Of a stretch of 63,142 nt of DNA, positions 18,452 to 26,291 are shown piece after piece; within the stretch, counting starts at the first letter, position 1; every line of letters begins with the position of its first letter. This DNA comes from Thermobrachium celere DSM 8682. Lineage in GTDB: Bacteria > Bacillota > Clostridia > Clostridiales > Caloramatoraceae. The position numbers were made by a program, and so were the translations under genes. The stretch is taken from positions 220,909 to 284,050 of the forward strand of contig NZ_HF952018.1 of NCBI RefSeq assembly GCF_000430995.1. The letters run 5' to 3'. The notes under the pieces are model-generated. The model was not told where the DNA came from, ran no database searches, and was given only the letters and a program-made list of their open reading frames with translations.

Positions 18452-20099
18452 GGGATTAAGTTTAGCTAAAATTTATATAAATTCAACGTACGGATTAAGC
18501 AGATTTATAAGGGATTTAAAATATAATAAAAAGAATGCTGTAAAAACGATAGGTTTTATCCTGTTAATTATATTTTCATTAAGTGGAATGTTTGGAATGT
18601 ATCTATACTTTAACATTAAGATGTATGATCTATTGAAAAAAATAAATCAACAAGGAGCAGTAATAACTTTAGCTGTAGTATCTTCCTCAACTTTAACACT
18701 TATGTTTGGTATTTTAACAGTTTTAGCAAATTATTTTTACAACCAAGAGGGAGATATTATATTAGCACTTCCTATAAAAAAGATGGATTTACTCTTTGCT
18801 AAGTTTATAAATGCATACATTGTGGAGTTAGTTGTGACATTTATATTTATGGGAGTTGGCATTGGTGTTTATGGAATAAAATCGGGTGAAGGAATTTTAT
18901 TTTATTTAGTATCAATAATTTCAACTATTTTTATTCCGCTAATTCCACTTTCAATTTGTTATTTTTTAATAATACCCTTGATGAAATATGGAAACTTAAC
19001 AAAGAAAAAAGACCTTTTTATGATTTTAGGTGGATTCTTTGGTATTATAATTGCCCTAATATATCAGGTATCAATAAATAAACTTGCTAGCACTAATGCT
19101 GGATCAGAGGATATAATAAAGAGCTTGATGAGAGAAAATGGATTAATTGATTTGGTTGGAAGGATTTATTACCCATCAATATGGATAAGTAATGGAATAT
19201 TGAATTACAAGAGTATATCAGGAATTTTGTATTTAGTTGCATTTGCTTTATTGTCTATTTTAATTGTATATTTGCTTTTACTTACTACTTCAAATTTATA
19301 TTATTCAAGTATTATTGGAAGCAGTGAGGTTACAAAGAAAAATAGAGAGATTAAAGGTGAAGAGATAGATAAAGTATTTAAGAGAAGAAGCTTATTAAGT
19401 TCACTATTTATAAGAGAAATGAAGCTTATGAATAGAGAGCCTATATATTTTTTAAATGGGCCCTTTGTAGTTTTATTACTTCCACTTATATTTGCTATAA
19501 TGTTTACAGTTAACAAACAAAGTTTGGGTCCGATAGATACATTAATAAAGCAACTTGATAATGTAAAATACTTACTTTTGATTTCAACAGGTATAATAAT
19601 GTTTATTGGTTCTACAACTTCAATAACATCAACCTGTATATCAAGGGAAGGTAGTGGAATATATGTTTTAAAATCACTTCCAATTAGGCCTATTGACATT
19701 ATAAAGGCAAAATTTCTTCACGGTGCCTTCTTTGGGTTTATTGCCTCAATAATTGTAAGTGTAGGTCTTTTATACTTAAAGGTTCCTTTTTATATAATTT
19801 TTCTTTCAGTTGTAATAGGAAACCTATATCTTTTCGTAATCTACCTTGTAGGGATAATCCTTGAATTAAACTGGCCAAAATTAGTTTGGGATAATCCTCA
19901 AAAACCAATGAAACAGAACATTAATGCTGTTTTTATAATATTTATCGATTTTGCTTTGATAGGAATTAACTATCTTATAGCTAAGACGATACCTCAAAGC
20001 ATTCTAATATTAGCATTTTTTATAATACCAATTATATTGCTTTTATTTGTATACCTATATTTAAATAAAAATATTGAGGGACTCTATAGTAGGTTATAA
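18444..20099 (+). CDS. ABC-2 type transporter permease
   Basis: Large hydrophobic protein of about 551 residues with roughly 12 membrane helices and a charged central loop (EVTKKNREIKGEEIDKVFKR). It is the membrane partner of the upstream ATPase. The ATG at 18444 overlaps the ATPase stop; GGAG at 18430-18433 is ten bases upstream. A TTG at 18438 is an alternative start. The layout, long with two similar halves, resembles the putative ABC permeases paired with Ecs-like ATPases in Firmicutes. I cannot predict the substrate. Confidence 0.85.
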   Translation: MSKGLSLAKIYINSTYGLSRFIRDLKYNKKNAVKTIGFILLIIFSLSGMFGMYLYFNIKMYDLLKKINQQGAVITLAVVSSSTLTLMFGILTVLANYFYNQEGDIILALPIKKMDLLFAKFINAYIVELVVTFIFMGVGIGVYGIKSGEGILFYLVSIISTIFIPLIPLSICYFLIIPLMKYGNLTKKKDLFMILGGFFGIIIALIYQVSINKLASTNAGSEDIIKSLMRENGLIDLVGRIYYPSIWISNGILNYKSISGILYLVAFALLSILIVYLLLLTTSNLYYSSIIGSSEVTKKNREIKGEEIDKVFKRRSLLSSLFIREMKLMNREPIYFLNGPFVVLLLPLIFAIMFTVNKQSLGPIDTLIKQLDNVKYLLLISTGIIMFIGSTTSITSTCISREGSGIYVLKSLPIRPIDIIKAKFLHGAFFGFIASIIVSVGLLYLKVPFYIIFLSVVIGNLYLFVIYLVGIILELNWPKLVWDNPQKPMKQNINAVFIIFIDFALIGINYLIAKTIPQSILILAFFIIPIILLLFVYLYLNKNIEGLYSRL

Positions 20100-20224
20100 G
20101 ATGAGTTTAATAAGTTGCAAGTATAATAAGTATTAAATGGGATAGTATATAAAAAATAAGGTTTAAAAGAACAAAAGTTTATTAATGGAATGCTTATAGT
20201 TAAAGGAAATATGAATTAAGTTTT

Positions 20225-20267
20225 AAAGGTTTCAGTTTGGTGAGGTGCAGCCAAATTGAAACCTTTT
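20225..20267 (+). terminator. Terminator of the ABC transporter operon
   Basis: AAAGGTTTCAGTTTGG (20225-20240) pairs with CCAAATTGAAACCTTT (20251-20266), then TATTTTGTT. Confidence 0.85.
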
Positions 20268-20309
20268 ATTTTGTTAAGAACCTTCAATATTTGTGCATAT
20301 GGCATTAAA

Positions 20310-20343
20310 TGGATAATGTCACATTTCACCTGGGTGGCACTTT
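20310..20343 (-). repeat. Stop-associated dispersed repeat, copy 5 (reverse)
   Basis: Reverse complement of AAAGTGCCACCCAGGTGAAA then TGTGACATTATCCA. It lies between a terminator and the apbE promoter. Confidence 0.85.
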
Positions 20344-20366
20344 TATTTACACTTTGTTAATAAAAT

Positions 20367-20394
20367 TTGCATCGTAATGTCACGATGCTACAAT
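20367..20394 (+). promoter_or_regulatory. Sigma-A type promoter with operator-like palindrome in the spacer
   Basis: -35 TTGCAT (20367-20372), 16-base spacer, -10 TACAAT (20389-20394). The inverted repeat GCATCGT (20369-20375) AATGTC ACGATGC (20382-20388) overlaps the -35 element and fills the spacer, a typical place for a repressor. Confidence 0.6.
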
Positions 20395-20413
20395 AGAATT
20401 AACTCATAAGGAG

Positions 20414-21349
20414 GTGTGGACAATTAAAGGGATATATGCCTTAGGAAGCGATATTTATGTTAATGTATCTGGAGCTTTTGGTAAGATAGTTACTGAACTT
20501 ATTTTTAGAAGGGTTTTAAATATTGATAAGAAAATGTCAGCATTTAGTGATGACAGTGAAGTAGGATTAATTAATAAAAATGCAGGTATTAAAGAGGTTT
20601 TAGTAAGTAAAGACACACAATATGTGATAAAAAGAGCACTTGAGTTTAATAAAATATCAGATAAATTTGATATAACAATAAGGCCTTTGGCATTATTATG
20701 GAGTAAAAAACTGAAAGATAATGAAATTCCAAGTAGTGAGGAAATAGAAAATGTAAAATCATTAATTGATTCAAGAGATGTTGTTATAAAAGAAGATTTT
20801 GCTTTTTTAAAAAGAAAAGGTCAGATGATTGATTTAGGTGCAATAGCAAAGGGATATGCAACTGATATATCAAAGGATATTTTAAAGGTACTTTCAATTA
20901 AAAATGCACTTCTTGATTTTGGAGGAAACATATATACCATAGGTAAAAATAAAGAAAATTATTGGAATATAGGAATACAAAATCCATTTTCAATTAGAGG
21001 AGAAATCATAGGAGTTTTAAAATCAACAGATGAGAGTATTGTAACATCTGGAATTTATGAAAGATGCACTAAAATTGGCGATAAAATATATCACCATATA
21101 ATAGACAAGTATACAGGATTTCCTGTTGAAAATGAGCTGGCAAGCGTGACGATAGTATCAAAATCATCTACTGAGGCTGATGCCTTTGCAACGATAATAC
21201 TACTTGAGGGATTAAAGGAAGGAATTAAATTGATGCAGTACTATAATTTAGAAGGAATAATTGTAACAAAGGATAAGGATATATTTATAACGAAGTCCTT
21301 GTTTGAGAGATTTAATTGTGTTTGTAATTATAAAATATTTAAGATATGA
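20414..21349 (+). CDS. apbE: FAD:protein FMN transferase
   Basis: Attaches FMN covalently to a Thr or Ser of FMN-binding domains; the next gene encodes such a domain, so it is the probable target. Family motifs are MSAFSDDSEVGLIN, DLGAIAKGYATD, LLDFGGNIYTIG and the metal-binding region SSTEADAFATIILLEG. About 311 residues. The start is odd. The GTG at 20414 lies inside the SD AAGGAGG (20408-20414). The only codon at normal distance is ATT at 20423, and no ATG occurs upstream before a stop. No signal peptide or lipobox is visible, although ApbE enzymes acting on extracytoplasmic domains usually have one. The N-terminus may be truncated or the start non-canonical. Confidence 0.88.
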   Translation: MWTIKGIYALGSDIYVNVSGAFGKIVTELIFRRVLNIDKKMSAFSDDSEVGLINKNAGIKEVLVSKDTQYVIKRALEFNKISDKFDITIRPLALLWSKKLKDNEIPSSEEIENVKSLIDSRDVVIKEDFAFLKRKGQMIDLGAIAKGYATDISKDILKVLSIKNALLDFGGNIYTIGKNKENYWNIGIQNPFSIRGEIIGVLKSTDESIVTSGIYERCTKIGDKIYHHIIDKYTGFPVENELASVTIVSKSSTEADAFATIILLEGLKEGIKLMQYYNLEGIIVTKDKDIFITKSLFERFNCVCNYKIFKI

Positions 21350-21359
21350 GGAGGTTTTT

Positions 21360-22601
21360 ATGTTAAGAAGAAAAAATTTAGCATATTATTTTAGACTTGC
21401 AATACAAATTATGTTTCTCATTTTAATGCCGGGATTATTTACTATGATTTTTGGACAGATGAAGCAGCTATATACTTCAGTTATTTTAGGGAAGTTTAAT
21501 TTTAATTTAGTGGCTACAACATTACCACTAGTAATTTTAGTAGTTTTAACTATGATATTTGGGAGATTTTTTTGTGGTTATATGTGTGCATTTGGGACAA
21601 TAAATGACTTGATTTATAGATTTTCACCCAAATTTTTTAAGACCAAGTTTAAAGCAAATAAAAGAGTAGATAACTTTTTAAAATTATTAAAATATGCTAT
21701 TTTGTTATTTATTATAATAGTGGTTTGGACCTTGGGAATAAGTGAATTAAACAGCATAAATCCTTGGGATGCCTTTTCACAGCTCATTCAGTTTCCACCA
21801 CAAGTTTTGAGCATTAAAGCATTAATTGTCCTTATAATAATATTTATAGATGCATTATTTATAGAAAGATTTTTCTGTAGATACCTTTGCCCTCTTGGTG
21901 CATTTTTATCAATTCTGCAGGTGTTTAGAATAGTTAAGATAAGAAAGGAAAAAACAGTATGCATAGATGGATGTACTGCTTGTACAAGGAGTTGCCCAAT
22001 GGGTATAGATTTAGACAATGTTAATAGGGTTGATAGTATAGAATGTATTGAGTGTATGAATTGTGTAGGAGTATGCCCAAAGAATAATGCAAAACTAACT
22101 GTATTTGGTAGGGTGGTCAATCAAATACTTGTTATAGCTATATTCGTATTAGCATTTTTAGGATTTAAAGGTCTTGCAGAAAAAGTTATAGAGTTTAAAA
22201 TGATGAAGGAAGATAAAGAGAGAAGTATTAATTTTGGTGAACACATACCAAAACCAGATGGAAAAAGAAGACATAGACATGGTAATGAGGAACAGCAACA
22301 AGTGCAAAATGTTGACGTTGCACAGGGAAAATATAAGGATGGAACATATGTTGGTTCTGCTATAGGTTTTAAACCAGGACTTACAGTTGAGGTTACAATA
22401 AGTGGTGGAAAAATATCTAAAATTGAGATTATAGACCATAATGAAACGCCAAGCTATGCAGAGCTACCGTTTAAAATTATTCCAAATGAGATAATTAAAA
22501 AGCAGTCTACCAATGTGGATGCTGTATCTGGTGCAACAAGAACGAGTGTGGGTATAATGAATGCAGTTGCAGAAGCTCTAAAGCAGGCAGAACAGAAATA
22601 G
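21360..22601 (+). CDS. Membrane polyferredoxin with C-terminal FMN-binding domain (NapH/NosR-like)
   Basis: Predicted membrane electron-transfer protein of 413 residues. Four to five helices carry the NapH-type motifs CGYMCAFGTIND and CRYLCPLGAF. Two 4Fe-4S clusters follow (CTACTRSCP and CIECMNCVGVCP), then one more helix, a basic linker (GKRRHRHGNEEQQQ) and an FMN_bind domain. The latter ends with the flavinylation motif VDAVSGATRTS, where Thr393 is the expected FMN site. Electrons would pass from cytoplasm to an extracellular FMN; donor and acceptor are unknown. ATG 21360 follows GAGGAGG; a frame start at 21303 lies inside apbE and lacks an SD. It is operonic with apbE, with only 10 bases between stop and start. 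Confidence 0.88.
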   Translation: MLRRKNLAYYFRLAIQIMFLILMPGLFTMIFGQMKQLYTSVILGKFNFNLVATTLPLVILVVLTMIFGRFFCGYMCAFGTINDLIYRFSPKFFKTKFKANKRVDNFLKLLKYAILLFIIIVVWTLGISELNSINPWDAFSQLIQFPPQVLSIKALIVLIIIFIDALFIERFFCRYLCPLGAFLSILQVFRIVKIRKEKTVCIDGCTACTRSCPMGIDLDNVNRVDSIECIECMNCVGVCPKNNAKLTVFGRVVNQILVIAIFVLAFLGFKGLAEKVIEFKMMKEDKERSINFGEHIPKPDGKRRHRHGNEEQQQVQNVDVAQGKYKDGTYVGSAIGFKPGLTVEVTISGGKISKIEIIDHNETPSYAELPFKIIPNEIIKKQSTNVDAVSGATRTSVGIMNAVAEALKQAEQK

Positions 22602-22630
22602 TGTTGGCAAAGCTAATATGTTGAAAATGT

Positions 22631-22670
22631 AGCCCCATAAAGGAATATAAAAATCCTTTTTGGGGCTTTT
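22631..22670. terminator. Terminator between convergent genes
   Basis: AGCCCCATAAAGGA (22631-22644) pairs with TCCTTTTTGGGGCT (22654-22667), then TTTTT. Confidence 0.9.
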
Positions 22671-22727
22671 TAAATGAAATTGTATGTTGTTTTGCTAATT
22701 AATAATGTTTGTATATATGTTTTGAGA

Positions 22728-23783
22728 TTATTTTAATGGTTCAAAATGGATAATGTCACATTTCACCTGGGTGGCACTTTCTATTATGTATATTGTGTTT
22801 CTTGCCTCTTCTGCTGAAACAGGAACCTTCCCACCCTCTACAATTGCACTATATAGTTCTTTGTAATATTCCCTATAATCACCACATTCACTTTGTACAG
22901 TTGTTCTTATATCAACTCCATTTAAATTTATATTTAAAATTCCATTTGATGTTTTAGGTTCCTTTCCCCAAGGAGAGTATGTATTAGGTGTAAATCCTTT
23001 TCTTAAATGCTCTTCTTGTACGTCCATTCCATACTTAACAAAGTTTCCATTTTCACCTGTTACTATGTATTTTGGTAGAGGTTCTTTGACAAGCATTGAG
23101 GCCTTAAGTATAACCTTTAAATCATCATAGAATAAAATCAGCTCAAAGCTGTCATCTATCTTTGCAAAGCTTCTTTGTTTTCGTACATCAGCGAAAAATT
23201 TATTTGGTGTTCCAAAAAGATAAAGGGCCTGGTCAATAAGGTGGGAACCTAAATCATATAGTATTCCAGAACCAGGTATGTTTTCTTCTCTCCAATAGTT
23301 TTTAGGAAAATTTCTAAACCTATCAAAGTGTGCCTCAAATTCAATAATCTTCCCTAAAACACCACTTTCAATAATCTTCTTTACTGTTTTAAAGTCGCTG
23401 TCGTATCTTCTATTTTGATATACTGATAAAATTTTGCCTTGCTCTTTTGAAATATTAATTAAATCCTCTGCCTGTTTTGTTGTAACTGTAAAGGGTTTTT
23501 CAACAACAACGTGCTTTCCCTTTAAAAGAGCCATTTTTGCATATTCATAATGGCTTTCATTTGGAGTTGCAACTACAACAAGATCTATGTCGTCACTATT
23601 TAAAATATCATCAACATTGCTACATACTTCTGCGGAGTATTTTTTCTTTGCAACTTCAATGTTGTTTTCATTTTTTGTATATATCTTTTTTAATAAGTAT
23701 CCTTCTGTACAGTCTATAATTGGTGCATGAAATACTTGCCCAGATAGACCAAAACCAATCAATCCAATATTTATTGTTTTCAT
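22728..23783 (-). CDS. Gfo/Idh/MocA family oxidoreductase
   Basis: NAD(P)-dependent dehydrogenase of a sugar or cyclitol, 351 residues. The N-terminal Rossmann motif is IGLIGFGLSGQVFHAP and the EKP motif KHVVVEKPFTVT is near residue 95. The catalytic region has YDLGSHLIDQALYLFG. The profile resembles B. subtilis YvaA/IolW (scyllo-inositol dehydrogenase), but the substrate is not certain. The last about 17 codons (after YIIE) are unusual: SATQVKCDIIH is read from a copy of the dispersed repeat at 22747-22780, so the natural C-terminus was probably overwritten. Monocistronic. Confidence 0.9.
   Translation of the reverse strand: MKTINIGLIGFGLSGQVFHAPIIDCTEGYLLKKIYTKNENNIEVAKKKYSAEVCSNVDDILNSDDIDLVVVATPNESHYEYAKMALLKGKHVVVEKPFTVTTKQAEDLINISKEQGKILSVYQNRRYDSDFKTVKKIIESGVLGKIIEFEAHFDRFRNFPKNYWREENIPGSGILYDLGSHLIDQALYLFGTPNKFFADVRKQRSFAKIDDSFELILFYDDLKVILKASMLVKEPLPKYIVTGENGNFVKYGMDVQEEHLRKGFTPNTYSPWGKEPKTSNGILNINLNGVDIRTTVQSECGDYREYYKELYSAIVEGGKVPVSAEEARNTIYIIESATQVKCDIIHFEPLK
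22747..22780 (-). repeat. Stop-associated dispersed repeat, copy 6 (translated)
   Basis: Sense-oriented inside the 3' end of the Gfo/Idh gene, AAAGTGCCACCCAGGTGAAA then TGTGACATTATCCA on the minus strand. It encodes residues SATQVKCDIIH. Confidence 0.88.
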
Positions 23784-24003
23784 TATTTCACCCCTACTAA
23801 TTTTGTTACATTTATATTACATTAAATCTTAATATGTATCAACTAAAAATTTACAAATAAAATAATTTAGTACAGTTTTATTTAAAAGGGACTTTATAAA
23901 GTTTAAGAAGAAATTATTTCAATATTGGGTTTGATGAAATATAATATAATTAGCTTGGAAACTTATTTAAATGTGTAAATTTAAAAAGATATTCAATAAA
24001 AAC

Positions 24004-24037
24004 TGGAAAATGTCACATTTCACTTGGGTGGCACTTT
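24004..24037 (-). repeat. Stop-associated dispersed repeat, copy 7 (reverse)
   Basis: Reverse complement of AAAGTGCCACCCAAGTGAAA then TGTGACATTTTCCA, lying 19 bases before the DedA-PAP2 start, between divergent genes. Confidence 0.85.
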
Positions 24038-24056
24038 TGAAGGATGGAGGATGAAT

Positions 24057-25340
24057 ATGCAGCAGATACTACAACATTTAGTAAATATATTTCAATCCTA
24101 TGGGATACTTGGTTTAATTGTTTTAGCCTTTGCAGAGTCTTCGTTTTTCCCAATACCGCCAGATGTTGTTTTAATTCCCATGTGTATAATGGATAAAAAC
24201 ATGTCATTGATATATGCACTTTCAACAACACTGTCTTCAGTAGCAGGTGGGGTTTTTGGTTATTACATAGGAAAAAGGTTTGGAAAGCCTATATTAAAAA
24301 AGCTCTTTAAAGAGGATAAGATAGATAAAGTTGGGTACTATTTTGACAAATATGGAGGCTGGTCTATTGTAATTGCAGGCTTTACGCCAATTCCATATAA
24401 GATATTTACAATTGCAGCAGGTGTGTTTAATGTAAACTTTATTACTTTTGTTACGGCATCTTTGATAGGTAGAGGAATGAGGTTTTTCCTTGAAGGAATT
24501 TTAATTTTCTATATGGGGGATAGTGCAAAGTATTTCATAACAAATTACTTTGAATACATAACTATAGGAGTAGCACTTTTATTAATTGTGTTCTATGGAT
24601 TATTTAGATACTTAAAGAAGAAGAATCTACTAAAACTAAACTTTGCGGTTTATAAGAATAAGATATACTCAAAGCTTAACTATTTCCATAAAAAATATAG
24701 AATTGTGGACCAAACAGCCTTTTATGTTTATACCTCAATTGTATTATCCTTCTTCTCATTGTTTGTATTTTTAGAACTTACTGAGGATAACTTTATACAT
24801 AAGGATTATTCCTTAGATATTTATATTATTCAATTAGTACTATCAATAAGGAACAATGTACTAACTAAAATATTTAAGGGGATAACTGTCCTTGGAAACT
24901 ATGAATGGATAATTGCGTTTACTGTTTTAGTTATGACACTTATGATAAGGAATAATAGAAAAAAGTTTTCAGCTTTTTTTGGTCTTAATATAACTTTAGT
25001 GTGGCTATTTAATGAGCTTTTAAAGGTACTTTTTAAAAGGCCAAGGCCAGATCTGATTTATAGGTTGGTTGATGCAAGGGGGTACAGCTATCCAAGTGGC
25101 CATGCAATGATTTCTTTAACATTTGCCCTTATATTAGTTTATTATTTAAACGAAAGAGATTTTAAATATAATTCTATTAAGTTTGCCGTTATAATTTTGG
25201 CTCTCATTATAGGTATTAGCCGCATTTATCTTGGGGTACACTATTTTACAGATGTTTTAGCTGGATGGTCAGTTGCTATAATCTATTCAACAACAAGCAT
25301 TTTAATATATAAAAATGTATTATCAAAAGAGAGGGAATAG
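24057..25340 (+). CDS. DedA (SNARE-associated) domain fused to PAP2 phosphatase
   Basis: Membrane protein of 427 residues. The N-terminal half (about 1-190) is a DedA/VTT domain with FAESSFFPIPPDV, the GYYIGKRFGKP loop and FTPIPYK, typical of undecaprenyl-phosphate or phospholipid flippases. The C-terminal half (about 215-420) is a PAP2 phosphatase with all three motifs: KVLFKRPRPD, YPSGHAM and SRIYLGVHYFTDV. One protein could thus dephosphorylate and translocate a lipid carrier. ATG 24057 is preferred: GGAGG at 24046-24050 is then six bases away. An ATG at 24051 abuts the SD, and a longer frame begins inside the repeat. The following gene overlaps or abuts its end. Confidence 0.9.
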   Translation: MQQILQHLVNIFQSYGILGLIVLAFAESSFFPIPPDVVLIPMCIMDKNMSLIYALSTTLSSVAGGVFGYYIGKRFGKPILKKLFKEDKIDKVGYYFDKYGGWSIVIAGFTPIPYKIFTIAAGVFNVNFITFVTASLIGRGMRFFLEGILIFYMGDSAKYFITNYFEYITIGVALLLIVFYGLFRYLKKKNLLKLNFAVYKNKIYSKLNYFHKKYRIVDQTAFYVYTSIVLSFFSLFVFLELTEDNFIHKDYSLDIYIIQLVLSIRNNVLTKIFKGITVLGNYEWIIAFTVLVMTLMIRNNRKKFSAFFGLNITLVWLFNELLKVLFKRPRPDLIYRLVDARGYSYPSGHAMISLTFALILVYYLNERDFKYNSIKFAVIILALIIGISRIYLGVHYFTDVLAGWSVAIIYSTTSILIYKNVLSKERE

Positions 25341-25341
25341 T

Positions 25342-26193
25342 ATGCTTCAATTTAAAAAGGATAGAGTTATGATTTTAGACGGGGCCATGGGTACAATGGT
25401 GCAAAAATACAAAGGTATAAGGAATATAATTCCAGATACCTTAAATGTTTTGGAAGCAGAACTTATAAAAAAAATACACAATGAATATGCTAATGCAGGT
25501 TGTGATGCAGTAGTAACAAATACATTTAGATCAAATAGATTAACTATGTATGAATGTGGATTTGATTTTAAAGAGGTAATAAAAAGAGGAATAGATATAG
25601 CAAGAAGTGTAAGGAAGGATTTACTTGTTGCACAGGATATTGGTCCAATAGGAAGATTTATTGAGCCCAAAGGACCTATAAGTAAAGGACAGGCCTTTGA
25701 AATTTATAGAGAACAGATTGAGATAGGTAAAGAAGAAGGTGTAGATTTTATACTTATTGAAACTATGTATGATATTGAGGAGTTAGATATTGCTTTAAAG
25801 GCAGCAGATGATTTTAGTATACCTGTATTTGCTTCTATGACTTTTAATAAAGAGGGAAGTACCTTTTTAGGTTATACAGTTTATGACATGGTTAAAACTG
25901 TAGAAAAACATAGGGTTGCAGTAGTTGGTGCAAACTGCTCAACAGGGCCCACTGATATGGTAAATATTGTTAAAAAATTATTAAATACCACAAATATACC
26001 TGTTCTTGCTAAACCTAACGCAGGAATTCCAAGGGATGTAGAGGGTAATTTGGTATATGATGTAAATGAGGACGACTTTGCAGAGTATATATTAACCATG
26101 ATTAACCTAGGGGTTAAGGTTGTGGGGGGCTGCTGTGGAACAACTCCTAGTTATATAAGGAAAATAAGAGTGAAATATGACGTTTTAGGTTAA
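25342..26193 (+). CDS. Homocysteine S-methyltransferase family protein
   Basis: Single Hcy-binding TIM-barrel domain of 283 residues, as in the N-terminal module of MetH or in MmuM/BhmT. The start of the barrel is MILDGAMGTMVQ. Zinc ligands are Cys in GANCSTGP and the CysCys pair in GGCCGTTPSYI. It transfers a methyl group to homocysteine, making methionine. The donor is unclear because no cobalamin or folate domain is attached or adjacent. It begins one base after the DedA-PAP2 stop, so the two are co-transcribed. ATG 25342 is preferred (GAGAGGGA upstream) over a frame start at 25315 inside the previous gene. Confidence 0.88.
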   Translation: MLQFKKDRVMILDGAMGTMVQKYKGIRNIIPDTLNVLEAELIKKIHNEYANAGCDAVVTNTFRSNRLTMYECGFDFKEVIKRGIDIARSVRKDLLVAQDIGPIGRFIEPKGPISKGQAFEIYREQIEIGKEEGVDFILIETMYDIEELDIALKAADDFSIPVFASMTFNKEGSTFLGYTVYDMVKTVEKHRVAVVGANCSTGPTDMVNIVKKLLNTTNIPVLAKPNAGIPRDVEGNLVYDVNEDDFAEYILTMINLGVKVVGGCCGTTPSYIRKIRVKYDVLG

Positions 26194-26291
26194 AATTTAG
26201 TAAAAAAAGAAGAATACTAATGAATTTTGCTATAACTATGATATAATGTTGATTAGAACTGTTTAAAAACATTAGGTGGGGGAGCTATATC

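Larger units (their letters stand above)
20100..20413 (+). other. Intergenic region with terminator, repeat and promoter
   Basis: No gene seen. It holds an AT-rich tail of the ABC operon, a terminator (20225-20267), a reverse copy of the dispersed repeat (20310-20343) and a promoter with an embedded palindrome (20367-20394) for the apbE operon. Confidence 0.7.
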
